This document shows, in pieces, positions 55,453 through 64,000 of a stretch of DNA of 64,000 bases. A program made the position numbers and the translations under genes. Origin of the DNA: an uncultured Alphaproteobacteria bacterium (GTDB taxonomy: Bacteria > Pseudomonadota > Alphaproteobacteria > HIMB59 > GCA-002718135); contig CABZFN010000002.1 in assembly GCA_902525035.1 (NCBI GenBank), positions 124,001 through 188,000 on the forward strand, in the 5' to 3' direction. The notes under the pieces are model-generated. The model worked only from the letters and a program-made list of their open reading frames with translations. It was not told where the DNA came from and ran no database searches. The stretch's first letter is position 1. Each line of letters starts with the position of its first letter.

Positions 55453-56703
55453 TTATTGATTAAATTCCCAAGCTTCTTGAACAGCTTGAGTAGCTTCTTC
55501 AGGAGTAATAATTCCTGCCGCTAAATCAGTAGAAACGTCATTTACAACCCTACCAATATCTGCACCTAAGAACTGATCATAAAATATTTGATGATATTCT
55601 GAGTTAGAGATATTTTGAGCAACTTGTTGCAAGAAAGGATTTGTAAGAGATACATCAGCACCTTTTACGATAGGTATATAAGCACCATTTGCAGCATCTT
55701 CCTTTTGGATATCTAAAGATACATAATGCATCATAAATTCAACTGCTGAGTCTGGAGCACTACTTGAGAACAACCAACCATTTATACCGCCAAGTGTATC
55801 TCCAGCATCTCCAAGACCACCACTAGTCATTGGCATGTTAAACATTCCCATATTATCATCTCCTAAACCTTCACCGCTTGCACTGTTAGATTTTTGAGAA
55901 CCATACATCCAGTTACCCATAAGGGCCATTGCACATTTTCCGTCTCCAAAGAAACCTGCTTGATCTGGCCAGGTGTGTGCTAAAAATCCTTTTTGAAAAG
56001 GTTCTAGAGCAACTAGCTCAAGCATTTGCTCGCCTGATTTTAAGTATTCTGGTCTATCCCAACCACCATTATTTAGTGATTCAAGGAATAAATCTTTTCC
56101 ACCATTTCTTATGTGTAAGTGTGTCCAAAGAAAGTGAACAGGCCATTTATCTTTACCACCCATACAAATAGGAGTAATTCCTGCTGCTTGAATTTGTTTT
56201 ACAGCACTAATTAAATCATCCCATTCTTTTATGTTTGAAACATCAACACCTGCTTGATTAATAAGATCTTTATTATACCACCAAGCAACTTGCGATACTT
56301 GTAAAGGTAAACCTACTCTTTGGCCTTCAAAAGTAAAAGCATCTGCTGCTGCTGCACTAACAGTATCTAAATAACTATCTGGAACAACATCTGAGATATC
56401 TCTTAAGAAACCAGCTTTAGCTTGGTCATACATAACTCCACCACTCCAACTATAAAATATATCTGGTCTGTCATTAGATTGAAGCATTGTTGGTAGTTTA
56501 GCTTTGAAAGATTCGTTTTCTAAATACTGCATAACAACAGTGTGTCCTGTTTTAGCTTCAAATTCTTCCGCAGCCCTAACCATGTTAGGATATTGACTTG
56601 AGTCTTCTCCAAATAAGTGAAGCCATTTTATAGTATCTGCATTTGCAGAACTATAGAATGTCAAAAATGTTAATGAAAAAAATATTTTTAGTAATAATTT
56701 CAT
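55453..56703 (-). CDS. Extracellular sugar-binding protein (family 1, CUT1 transporter)
   Basis: A 416-residue periplasmic protein with a signal peptide (cut near ANA, residue 22). It shows the MalE/UgpB-like start WLHLFGEDSSQYPNM, then EFEAKTGHTV, and GGINGWLFSSSAPDSAVEFM before the C-terminal lobe. It binds a sugar or glycoside for the two permeases that follow. A GGGAGG site lies six bases before the ATG, and a TATAAT box is 31 bases further up, suggesting strong expression. Confidence 0.92.
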   Translation of the reverse strand: MKLLLKIFFSLTFLTFYSSANADTIKWLHLFGEDSSQYPNMVRAAEEFEAKTGHTVVMQYLENESFKAKLPTMLQSNDRPDIFYSWSGGVMYDQAKAGFLRDISDVVPDSYLDTVSAAAADAFTFEGQRVGLPLQVSQVAWWYNKDLINQAGVDVSNIKEWDDLISAVKQIQAAGITPICMGGKDKWPVHFLWTHLHIRNGGKDLFLESLNNGGWDRPEYLKSGEQMLELVALEPFQKGFLAHTWPDQAGFFGDGKCAMALMGNWMYGSQKSNSASGEGLGDDNMGMFNMPMTSGGLGDAGDTLGGINGWLFSSSAPDSAVEFMMHYVSLDIQKEDAANGAYIPIVKGADVSLTNPFLQQVAQNISNSEYHQIFYDQFLGADIGRVVNDVSTDLAAGIITPEEATQAVQEAWEFNQ

Positions 56704-56733
56704 TTTTTCCTCCCTTAAATTTTCTATAGTTGA

Positions 56734-56804
56734 ATTATAACATTAAGAAATTTTATATTAAACCAAAATAATTATGATAATTTAAAACAATTATTAATTA
56801 TAAT
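56734..56804. promoter_or_regulatory. Divergent promoter region between the transporter operon and the first sulfatase
   Basis: Two TATAAT boxes point outward in the 123-base gap: one on the minus strand (56734-56739) for the binding-protein operon and one on the plus strand (56799-56804) for the sulfatase. Matching -35 boxes are weak. A shared regulator site would be expected here but no clear palindrome stands out in the A+T-rich sequence. Confidence 0.4.
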
Positions 56805-56826
56805 GATGTAATATTATTAAATAGTA

Positions 56827-58335
56827 ATGACAAATAAACGTCCTAACATACTCATATTTAATCCTGACCAATGGAGAGGGGATATGCTTGGATATCTAGG
56901 GTATCCTGGAGCTCAAACACCAAATTTAGATAATATTATTAATGATGATGCAATTGCATTTAAGAATGCATACTGCCAAGCTACTGTTTGTACGCCAAGT
57001 CGCTGCTCATTTATGACTGGTTGGTACCCACATGTTCACGGTCATAGAACGATGCATTACATGCTACATACTGATAAAGGTGATTCGAGCATATTATCAG
57101 AATTAAAAAATAAAGATTATTTTATTTGGTGGGGTGGAAAAAATGATTTGATAGCAGGACAAGAAGGATATCGTAATCATTGTGATATTTATTTTGAGCC
57201 AACAGATAATGATTTTAAGAAATGGGACTATGCTCAACAACCAGGTACTCATGGGGGTGATTTATCATGGAGAGGTCCTGAAGATGGAGATAATTATTAT
57301 AGCTTCTTTAAAGGAAAATTAGACAAAAAAGATAAAGATATTTATTTCGATGATGATTGGTCCATGGTTTATGGAGCATTAGATTTTATTGAAGATTATA
57401 AAAAAGAAAAACCATTCTGTTTATTTTTACCACTAGGATACCCGCATCCGCCTTACTGCGTTGAAGATCCATGGTTCTCTTCGATTGATAGAAATATAAT
57501 TCCTGAAAGATATCAATACAAAACATGGGAAGACAAACCAAGTCTTTTAAAAGGAATAATGGATGGTCAACAAATGCAAAATTGGACTGATGATCGTTGG
57601 AATGAATTACGAGCTGTTTATCTTGGTATGTGTGCAAGAGTTGATTATCAATTTGGACTTTTAGTAAATCAACTTAAAAAAAATAATTTGTATGATGATA
57701 CCTTAATTATTTTCCTATCAGATCATGGTGATTTCACTGGAGATTATAATCTTGTTGAAAAAACTCAAAATACTTTTCAAGATTGTCTAACTAATGTTCC
57801 TCTAATAATTAAACCGCCTAAAAGTGAGAATACACTTAATGGTGTAAGTGACACAATGATTGAATTGATTGATGTGGCTGGTACAATATATGACTATAGT
57901 AATATAGAACCATCTTATTGGCATTTTGGAAAGAGTATTAAAAATTTTATAGATCAAAAGGTTGATAATCATAGAGAAGAGGTATTTACAGAAGGTGGTA
58001 GACTTAGATTAGAAAGACAAGCTAGTGAAAACCAAAGTCTACAACTACCACATGGTCTTTATTATCCTAGAGTAAGTCTACAGGGTAAGGAAGATGAAAT
58101 TTTAATGCATACCAAGGCTACAATGTGTAGAAATAAAAAATTAAAATATATTAAAAGAGCCTATGAAAAAGATGAACTCTATAATTTAATTGAAGATCCT
58201 GGCGAAATACATAATGTTATCGATGATACACAATATGCATCAGAACTTAAGAAACTAAAAGATAAAATGCTTTCATGGTACCAAGAAACTTGTGACGTTG
58301 TACCTCTAAAAGGTGATGAAAGAGATTTTATTTAA
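56827..58335 (+). CDS. Type I sulfatase (formylglycine-dependent), no signal peptide
   Basis: A 502-residue sulfatase/alkaline-phosphatase-fold enzyme. PNILIFNPDQWRGD (residues 6-19) gives a metal Asp, C55-T-P-S-R59 is the formylglycine site (CxPSR), and IIFLSDHGDFTGDY carries the other metal ligands. The N-terminus MTNKRPNIL has no signal sequence, so the enzyme should be cytoplasmic. It desulfates a sulfate ester, here probably a small sulfated sugar brought in by a transporter. Its stop overlaps the convergent PhyH gene by four bases. Confidence 0.93.
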   Translation: MTNKRPNILIFNPDQWRGDMLGYLGYPGAQTPNLDNIINDDAIAFKNAYCQATVCTPSRCSFMTGWYPHVHGHRTMHYMLHTDKGDSSILSELKNKDYFIWWGGKNDLIAGQEGYRNHCDIYFEPTDNDFKKWDYAQQPGTHGGDLSWRGPEDGDNYYSFFKGKLDKKDKDIYFDDDWSMVYGALDFIEDYKKEKPFCLFLPLGYPHPPYCVEDPWFSSIDRNIIPERYQYKTWEDKPSLLKGIMDGQQMQNWTDDRWNELRAVYLGMCARVDYQFGLLVNQLKKNNLYDDTLIIFLSDHGDFTGDYNLVEKTQNTFQDCLTNVPLIIKPPKSENTLNGVSDTMIELIDVAGTIYDYSNIEPSYWHFGKSIKNFIDQKVDNHREEVFTEGGRLRLERQASENQSLQLPHGLYYPRVSLQGKEDEILMHTKATMCRNKKLKYIKRAYEKDELYNLIEDPGEIHNVIDDTQYASELKKLKDKMLSWYQETCDVVPLKGDERDFI

Positions 58336-59252
58336 TATAAATTATTCTCAATTCTAGTAAGCCAATAATCAATATCTAGATTTTTATGACCAGTGAGTAG
58401 TCTCCAAAACTTAATTGTATTAATTTTATCTAATCGATTTGTATCAGCTTCTTGCCATGGATAAGATTTCATTAAAATGTCATTAATTGTGCTTTCTTGG
58501 TTTTCATCTGTCCAATACAATGCTCTGTTAGGAAGAGGTTTATATTTACTCTCAGGATCCCATAATAATTCCTGCTTTTCTGTTGGTTGTAATCTTATTT
58601 TGAACATGTATCTAATCTCATCAGAAAAATTTACACCTGCACCATGCCACAAGCCATTATGAAAAATTCCTATCGTCCCTGCTTTACAAACTATATTTTT
58701 TTGTCCTCTAATATTTTGATACTTAGCAATTCCCATTTCGTTAACAATACGGAGATGCGTTCCTGGATGATATCTTGTTCCGCCCATTTCTTTTGTAACA
58801 TCTGTAGGAAAATAGAATAATTGAATATCAAAAGTAACTCTTGGATCAATTGTACTATCTTGATGATTAACTTGAGACATCTGACGTTGGTTAGTTTTTT
58901 TAAAGTATTTTGTTGGAAATGTTAGATGAAGAAATTGATGATCAACTACAGCCTCAGATCCAACTAAACTATTAATTGCTCCTGCTACAACTTCATTTTT
59001 GAAAATTTTTTCTAAAGGAGATTTATATGGATAAGCATTTTTGAGTGGTGTCCCTGCAGGAATTCTAGGAATGCTGCTAGAAGCTTTAATATTTTGAAAA
59101 TACTTTTGCATATTATCAACATTCTCAATATCGGTGTGTCCAATATCTTTTAAAAATTCTTTGTTAGTTTCATTATCTATTAATCCATCAAAAAATAAGC
59201 ATCCACTATTAGCAAACTCTGCCATTTGCTTGGTCGATAATAATTGTACCAT
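58332..59252 (-). CDS. Phytanoyl-CoA dioxygenase (PhyH)-like Fe(II)/2-oxoglutarate enzyme
   Basis: A 306-residue 2OG oxygenase of the PhyH family. The iron triad is H130-x-D132 (QVNHQDST) with H203 (GLWHGAGVN); Arg214 or Arg220 would bind 2-oxoglutarate. It hydroxylates an organic substrate, releasing CO2 and succinate. It lies in the sulfatase run, two bases before a 92-residue unknown gene, and may open a sulfated or methylated compound for further breakdown (inference). Substrate unknown. Confidence 0.85.
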   Translation of the reverse strand: MVQLLSTKQMAEFANSGCLFFDGLIDNETNKEFLKDIGHTDIENVDNMQKYFQNIKASSSIPRIPAGTPLKNAYPYKSPLEKIFKNEVVAGAINSLVGSEAVVDHQFLHLTFPTKYFKKTNQRQMSQVNHQDSTIDPRVTFDIQLFYFPTDVTKEMGGTRYHPGTHLRIVNEMGIAKYQNIRGQKNIVCKAGTIGIFHNGLWHGAGVNFSDEIRYMFKIRLQPTEKQELLWDPESKYKPLPNRALYWTDENQESTINDILMKSYPWQEADTNRLDKINTIKFWRLLTGHKNLDIDYWLTRIENNLY

Positions 59253-59253
59253 C

Positions 59254-59532
59254 TTAAAAATCTCCTTCTTCTATTTTTTCAAAAAAAAATTCATGTTTTA
59301 AATATGAAGTCCTAAATTCTTCTCCTGGATGCTCTGGAATGGCTTGACTTGATTGAAATAATCTCCATCCATCTAATAAGGCGTCGAGGCCTGTAGGATA
59401 AGGAGGCTCATCACTATCACCTGTCATATGGAGTTTTTGACCAGTACCATCAAAAGTAGCCCATGAAATAACTTCAGCTTCTAGACTTGGAAACTTCAAA
59501 TAAAGGACTAAAACTTTTTGTCTTATGGTCAT
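59254..59532 (-). CDS. Hypothetical 92-residue protein within the sulfatase cluster
   Basis: A 92-residue soluble protein that I cannot assign. It contains hydrophobic beta-like segments (KVLVLYLKFPS), an aromatic WRLFQSSQAIPEHPGEEFRTSYLKHEFFFEK tail, and no cysteine or signal peptide. It is flanked by two-base and zero-base gaps from the PhyH gene and a sulfatase gene, so it is certainly co-transcribed. A small partner or regulatory subunit is possible. Confidence 0.7.
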   Translation of the reverse strand: MTIRQKVLVLYLKFPSLEAEVISWATFDGTGQKLHMTGDSDEPPYPTGLDALLDGWRLFQSSQAIPEHPGEEFRTSYLKHEFFFEKIEEGDF

Positions 59533-61044
59533 TTAGTTTTCTTTAAAATAATTGTTTAACAATTCCTTTGGTGGATCATATGTTTTAATTTCACTCAGCA
59601 TAAGATTTTTATATTTGTTTATTAAATCCTCATCATTAATAGGATGTAGTTGGCCGGGATCTTCCTTCAAATTATAAAGTGCGCATTTAGTATCTTCTAG
59701 TGATTTATGTGGATCTGATTTTCTAAGAATTCTGTTAACTTTCATGACTGGAATATTCTTAGTAAAGTTAAACGGTTCATGCATAGTAGCAGTTTGCAAT
59801 TCTTCATGTGAAAAAAATTGCCTCATATTTGTTGGCATCAATGTATACTGAAATCTACTTCTATCGTATTGATCAAAATTTTCTGGGAAATGAAAATATG
59901 AATAGTTTCCATCCGAAATATTTATACCACCACCCCAGTATCCATACAAAGCGAAATGTTCATTTTCACTATCTTTATCTAAAAAGTTTAGCAATGATTT
60001 ACCTTTAACTTCTTTAGGAAGATTATGACCATGCATTGTCATGAATGTTGGCATTAGGTCAATATTTTGGGTTACAACATTTCTTTGCTCTCCCGAATAT
60101 TGTTTATATTCCGGGTGATAAAAATAAAAAGGTATATTTGCAATTTCATTATACAAAGGCATTCTGTTTTTAGCCCACCAATCATGTTCTCCAAGCATGA
60201 AACCATGATCAGTAGTTAAAATCAATGCGGTATCATTCCATAAGTTATTTTCATCAAAATAATCTAAAACCGTACCAAGTAAATAATCACATAATCCAAC
60301 TAAAGCAATGTAATTGGCTTTTAACTCCTCAACCTCATCATCTGTTTCTTTCACTCTATCATACTGAGGCCAATCTAATCTTGGGCCTGTATAATTTGTT
60401 TTTAATTTTTCTCTAAATCGCTCTGGAGCAAAAAAAGGTTCATGAGGATCAAAGGTTTCTAGTTGAAGAAACCAATTATCAGCATCTTTATTAATATTGA
60501 TAAAGTCTAAACCAGATTCAAAGCATTTAACCGAAGGAAAATCTTTTTCATCTTTAATAAACTCACTATTGATTGCATAATGATAGTATCCTGTTTCTCT
60601 ATTAGTTAAATTTAATTGAGATTGATGATATTTTTCTCTTAATTTTTCAAGTGGCGGTTGTACCATGGCTTTCCATGGGTCGCTTTCTTGTCCTCTAATA
60701 AAATCCCATGAATTAAATCGATTATGATAGGTTGCCCCGCCATCTTCAAAATAATGATAATGATCTGTGACAAGATGAGTGTATGTATCATTAAGACGTA
60801 AAATTTCTGGAAATGAATTATCAAATGGTTCTAGTGGTCCCCATGCACGATGCAAAAAACTTAATCGTCCTGAATGCATGTCTCTTCTTGCAGGCATACA
60901 AGGCATACTTCCAATATAATGATTATTAAACTGGACTGATTTTTCTGCTAATCGATTAAAATTTGGTGTTTCAATATATTTACCACCATAGGAATTTAAC
61001 ATTCTTTTATTTAATGAATCAAATAAAAGGAAAACAGTTTTCAT
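59533..61044 (-). CDS. Type I sulfatase, no signal peptide
   Basis: A 503-residue sulfatase. MKTVFLLFDSLNKRML starts the fold, C49-M-P-A-R53 is the formylglycine site and LILTTDHGFMLGEHDWWAKN holds the metal/phosphate-type loop. The usual Ser/Pro after Cys is Met-Pro-Ala, within the CxPxR consensus. The C-terminus ends with KEDPGQLHPI, as in other sulfatases of this family. A cytoplasmic location is inferred from the missing signal peptide. It follows the next sulfatase gene after 31 bases. Confidence 0.93.
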   Translation of the reverse strand: MKTVFLLFDSLNKRMLNSYGGKYIETPNFNRLAEKSVQFNNHYIGSMPCMPARRDMHSGRLSFLHRAWGPLEPFDNSFPEILRLNDTYTHLVTDHYHYFEDGGATYHNRFNSWDFIRGQESDPWKAMVQPPLEKLREKYHQSQLNLTNRETGYYHYAINSEFIKDEKDFPSVKCFESGLDFININKDADNWFLQLETFDPHEPFFAPERFREKLKTNYTGPRLDWPQYDRVKETDDEVEELKANYIALVGLCDYLLGTVLDYFDENNLWNDTALILTTDHGFMLGEHDWWAKNRMPLYNEIANIPFYFYHPEYKQYSGEQRNVVTQNIDLMPTFMTMHGHNLPKEVKGKSLLNFLDKDSENEHFALYGYWGGGINISDGNYSYFHFPENFDQYDRSRFQYTLMPTNMRQFFSHEELQTATMHEPFNFTKNIPVMKVNRILRKSDPHKSLEDTKCALYNLKEDPGQLHPINDEDLINKYKNLMLSEIKTYDPPKELLNNYFKEN

Positions 61045-61075
61045 AAAAATTAGATTAATATGAAATAAATAATTA

Positions 61076-62443
61076 TTAAAGTTTTTTCTTTAATCTGTGA
61101 AAAGAATCAGGATTTAATCCCATTTGACCAGGATTATTTACATTTTTAGCTTTTTTAATTTTAGTTGTAATATTTTCAACTTTTTTAATTTTATTTTTAA
61201 TCTTTTTTCTTAAGGAGTTTACTATTTCATCATAAGTACTAATACCAATTAAGTTATTTAATTCATATGGATCAGCATCAAGATCGTATAAATTTGTTTC
61301 CGTGTATTGATTAGATGAAGCTTTATCACTCCCATTAGAGTCTTGATCAGCAATACAATATTTCCATTTTTCAGTTCTTAAACTTCTAGCTAATTGACTT
61401 TCACTTATTTGAATAAAAATTTCGTTTTCCCATTTTTTTGATGTTTTATTTACTAAGGGCAATACTGATCTACCATCACAATGAGAGGTATTTTTTACTT
61501 TTGCCAAATCTAATATTGTTGCATGAATATCTAATATGTTGGTTAGTTCTTTTATACGTCCACCTTGTTGGAAAATATTTCCAATTAAAGAAGTAGGAAC
61601 CCGTATTGAACTTTCATGACATGAACGTTTATATTCTCTATTTCTTGTTTTAAAATTATTTCCATGATCTGATGTAAAAATAATTGCACTATCATCAAAT
61701 AATTTTAAGCTTTTAATAACATCAATCATTCTTGCATAAGCTTCATCTATTCTCTTCACCATTCCATAATAACCTCCTAAATGTCGATGAGAAGATCCAA
61801 CCAGAGATGAAAGATCTGGAGGAGACCAGTTACCTGTATATTTTTCTCTGTATCCAATAGGTGGTGGATAATCATCTGTATTGTTTTGGTGATGTGGCTC
61901 AATAAGCGAAACAAAAAGAAAAAATGGTTTTTTTTGATTTAGTTTTATAAAATTTATAGCTGCATCAGTTATTGCATCAACTCTATATCCTGGAAGAAAT
62001 ACTTTTTTATTTTGTCCATCATAAACATATGTTTCATAAGCATCAGAAGTAAATTCTAATAGATTTGATCCCAACCAATAATCATAACCACCTCTATCCT
62101 CTTTTTTAACCGGTTCAGATGAGCCGAGGTGCCATTTTCCTATATATCCAGTAGCATAACCTTCTTTTGATAAATATTTTGCAAGAGTTTTAATATTTTT
62201 TTTTAAAGGTATTCTATTTTTAAAACATCCAGTTTTTGTTGCATACATTCCTGATTGTAATGAAGCTCTTGCAGGCCCACAAACTGGTTGGCATGTAAAT
62301 GAGTTATAAAGATGCGTACCTTCGACTGCATAATGATCGAAGTTCTCCATCAAGGATAATGGATTGCCATGTAAACCAGAAGTATCCCAGCGTTGTTGAT
62401 CAGTGAAAAATACAATAATATTTGGTTTAGATTTAATATTCAT
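61076..62443 (-). CDS. Type I sulfatase, no signal peptide
   Basis: A 455-residue sulfatase. KPNIIVFFTDQQRWDTSG gives the first metal Asp, C55-G-P-A-R59 is the formylglycine site (QPVCGPARASLQSG), and IFTSDHGNNFKTRNREYKRS holds the second. The Lys-rich C-terminal tail (about residues 410-455) is unusually basic. It resembles N-sulfoglucosamine or heparan-type sulfatases by overall pattern, but I would not name a substrate. Confidence 0.93.
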   Translation of the reverse strand: MNIKSKPNIIVFFTDQQRWDTSGLHGNPLSLMENFDHYAVEGTHLYNSFTCQPVCGPARASLQSGMYATKTGCFKNRIPLKKNIKTLAKYLSKEGYATGYIGKWHLGSSEPVKKEDRGGYDYWLGSNLLEFTSDAYETYVYDGQNKKVFLPGYRVDAITDAAINFIKLNQKKPFFLFVSLIEPHHQNNTDDYPPPIGYREKYTGNWSPPDLSSLVGSSHRHLGGYYGMVKRIDEAYARMIDVIKSLKLFDDSAIIFTSDHGNNFKTRNREYKRSCHESSIRVPTSLIGNIFQQGGRIKELTNILDIHATILDLAKVKNTSHCDGRSVLPLVNKTSKKWENEIFIQISESQLARSLRTEKWKYCIADQDSNGSDKASSNQYTETNLYDLDADPYELNNLIGISTYDEIVNSLRKKIKNKIKKVENITTKIKKAKNVNNPGQMGLNPDSFHRLKKKL

Positions 62444-62455
62444 TATGAATTAGAT

Positions 62456-63955
62456 TTATTTACTAAAAGGTTTTCCTTTATATTTCCTTAGATTATCAGC
62501 ATGCTTTTTTCTATCTGTTTTTTCAAGACGTTCAACATATGTATTCCAGACTTTTGAAAATATATTTGCATGATGAGGACCGCCTTCTCTTATTACACCT
62601 TGAAGTGGATCTCCTCTATCAGCCTCATACATATTTTCTTCAATCCACTCATCGATTAAAAACATACCGTGAGAGACTAAATCCTTATGCTGCTCAGCTA
62701 TATTATGCAATTCGTGTGGATCTTTATCAATATCAAATAGCATATATTTTGGAAAATCTTTCAAACCAGTATCGTAAGTTCTAATGAGTAACCAATTATC
62801 CCAGCGCACAGATCTTTGACAACTCCACGCACCATGACTTATGACTAAATAATCTCTTCCATTTTTAGAATTATTATCTTTGAGATTATCACTAAAATTT
62901 ATCCCATCCCATCTATCTGGTTGAGTTGAAGATACTATTTGAGAAATTGTTGAAGTTAAATCTAAATTATAAAATTTACTTTCTACTGTATTACCTTTAT
63001 TGGAGTCAGTAATTCCTGGCCATCTAATAATTAATGGAACTCTATTAGTAATATGATCTGCTGTTTGATGATCTCCCCAAACATTTAATTCACCTTGATT
63101 TTCACCGTGATCTGCAGATATAATAATAGCAGTATCATCCCAAAGATTCATTTTTTTTAAATCTTCAATAACTTTACTTAAATATAAATCTGCATAATTG
63201 ATTCCTGTATCATAAGCATCAAATTGTTCTTTAGCGTCAGCAATATTTTTTATTTCCCCAACACCCATCGTGTACTTACCTCTAAGATCATCATCGAATC
63301 CTGGAACTTCTCTTGCACTGTGTGGTCCAAAACTATCTCTTTGTTTTTTAATCAGTTCTTCTGTTACCCAATCTTCAATAGGATCGTTTTTAAAAGGATT
63401 GCCAAATTCTTTTGGTGTATCATAAGGTGTGTGTGGATCCCACATATTAACATGTAAAAACCAATTATCTTTTTCTCCATTATTCTCTAACCATTTTTTT
63501 ATAACAGGATAAACTTCATCGGCATTTTCTAATCCACCTTTTCCTGTGTCATACGTTTCTGTAAAACCAAACCAAACTTGATAAGCCGTATGTCTTTCTG
63601 GAAATGGACTTATACTGGCTGTATAATAACCTGCATCTCGTAAAACTTTTCCAAGTGAAGTAAAGGCATACTCACCTCTAAGGCCTCCTTTAAATTCTCT
63701 ATCCCAAATATTTTTTCGAGGAGCAATATCAGAGAACTCTCCACCATGATTAACTACCCCTGTTTTATAGCCAAAGTTTCCTCCAAAAAAAGCAGTTCTA
63801 CTTGGTAAGCATGGGGTATCGGTTGAGTAAAAATTTGTAAATTTAACTCCTTCTTTAGCAATAGAATCAATCGTTGGAGATGTATTTCTATGATAACCAT
63901 AACATCCCAGATGATCAGGTCTTAAAGAGTCAATATCTACATATAAAATTCTCAT
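62456..63955 (-). CDS. Type I sulfatase, no signal peptide
   Basis: A 499-residue sulfatase with MRILYVDIDSLRPDHLGCYGY (metal Asp pair at 7 and 9), the formylglycine site C49-L-P-S-R53, and IISADHGENQGELNVWGDH. The very short N-terminus before the first strand leaves no room for a signal peptide. A GGA site lies about five bases before the ATG. An upstream coding frame may end in an ATGA overlap with its start (63952-64000). Confidence 0.93.
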   Translation of the reverse strand: MRILYVDIDSLRPDHLGCYGYHRNTSPTIDSIAKEGVKFTNFYSTDTPCLPSRTAFFGGNFGYKTGVVNHGGEFSDIAPRKNIWDREFKGGLRGEYAFTSLGKVLRDAGYYTASISPFPERHTAYQVWFGFTETYDTGKGGLENADEVYPVIKKWLENNGEKDNWFLHVNMWDPHTPYDTPKEFGNPFKNDPIEDWVTEELIKKQRDSFGPHSAREVPGFDDDLRGKYTMGVGEIKNIADAKEQFDAYDTGINYADLYLSKVIEDLKKMNLWDDTAIIISADHGENQGELNVWGDHQTADHITNRVPLIIRWPGITDSNKGNTVESKFYNLDLTSTISQIVSSTQPDRWDGINFSDNLKDNNSKNGRDYLVISHGAWSCQRSVRWDNWLLIRTYDTGLKDFPKYMLFDIDKDPHELHNIAEQHKDLVSHGMFLIDEWIEENMYEADRGDPLQGVIREGGPHHANIFSKVWNTYVERLEKTDRKKHADNLRKYKGKPFSK

Positions 63956-64000
63956 ATTAGTCCTTTCATTTTTAGGCGCCGGAAACTCTTTTCATTTTTG
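63952..64000 (-). CDS. Possible 3' end of an upstream gene, cut by the window edge
   Basis: One minus-strand frame is open from the window end and stops at a TGA that overlaps the sulfatase start as ATGA, ending in FRRLKMKGLI. Such four-base overlaps are frequent in this window. With only about 15 codons visible the call is weak, and no family can be named. Confidence 0.3.
   Translation of the reverse strand, partial: KNEKSFRRLKMKGLI

Overview
The window is A+T-rich, tightly packed bacterial DNA with short gaps, overlapping genes and no tRNA, rRNA, IS element, phage gene or CRISPR array that I could see. The gene set points to a marine, streamlined alphaproteobacterium: the ctaC-ctaD-ctaB-ctaG-ctaE-SURF1 oxidase operon, Cox11/CtaG, a DUF6494 protein, a DUF3035 lipoprotein, YqgE, and a lipid A block (msbA, a DUF374 acyltransferase, waaA, lpxK, lpxL-like). 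The base composition and the number of sugar genes would suit a SAR11-like or HIMB59/AEGEAN-169-like lineage. That placement is inference only.

Layout. 0-5.6 kb is a sugar-acid module: Gfo/Idh oxidoreductase, PdxA-like dehydrogenase, rhamnonate-dehydratase-like enolase, arabinonate-type IlvD/Edd dehydratase and SMP-30 lactonase. 5.7-11.2 kb is an unusual oxidative cassette: a sterol-desaturase-like protein, two paralogous membrane desaturase-like di-iron proteins, a Rieske ferredoxin, a ferredoxin reductase and a PanB-like protein lacking several canonical PanB residues. Divergent from it is an RbsBAC-type sugar ABC transporter (11.4-14.1 kb). 14.1-18.6 kb holds an SDR, a peroxiredoxin, a DsbD-like protein, YqgE and two small proteins. 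18.7-20.2 kb holds the ammonium transporter gene amt, whose leader carries two tandem glutamine (glnA-type) riboswitch aptamers. 20.3-23.7 kb has a Gfo/Idh and TIM-barrel sugar pair, a class I amidotransferase and an alkyltransferase.

23.8-50.4 kb is mostly core: M16 and M32 peptidases, thrC, the cytochrome c oxidase operon (with a 35-residue membrane peptide gene), rsmE, ubiA, the lipid A genes, xseA, tadA, rsmD, pgi, lspA, ileS and ribF. 50.5-56.7 kb is a second sugar operon (xylose isomerase, ThuA-like, Gfo/Idh, two CUT1 permeases, binding protein) without its own ATPase. 56.8-64 kb is a sulfatase island: four type I sulfatases with Cys-type active sites and no evident signal peptides, plus a phytanoyl-CoA-dioxygenase-like protein and a small unknown protein.

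How it fits together. The flanks look like accessory catabolism of algal sugars, sugar acids and sulfated small molecules, with import first and desulfation or oxidation in the cytoplasm. Both transporter operons carry a strong hairpin just after the binding-protein gene, which probably lets that protein be made in excess. The most striking regulatory element is the tandem glutamine riboswitch pair ahead of amt. The most open functional question is the substrate of the di-iron/Rieske/PanB-like cassette.
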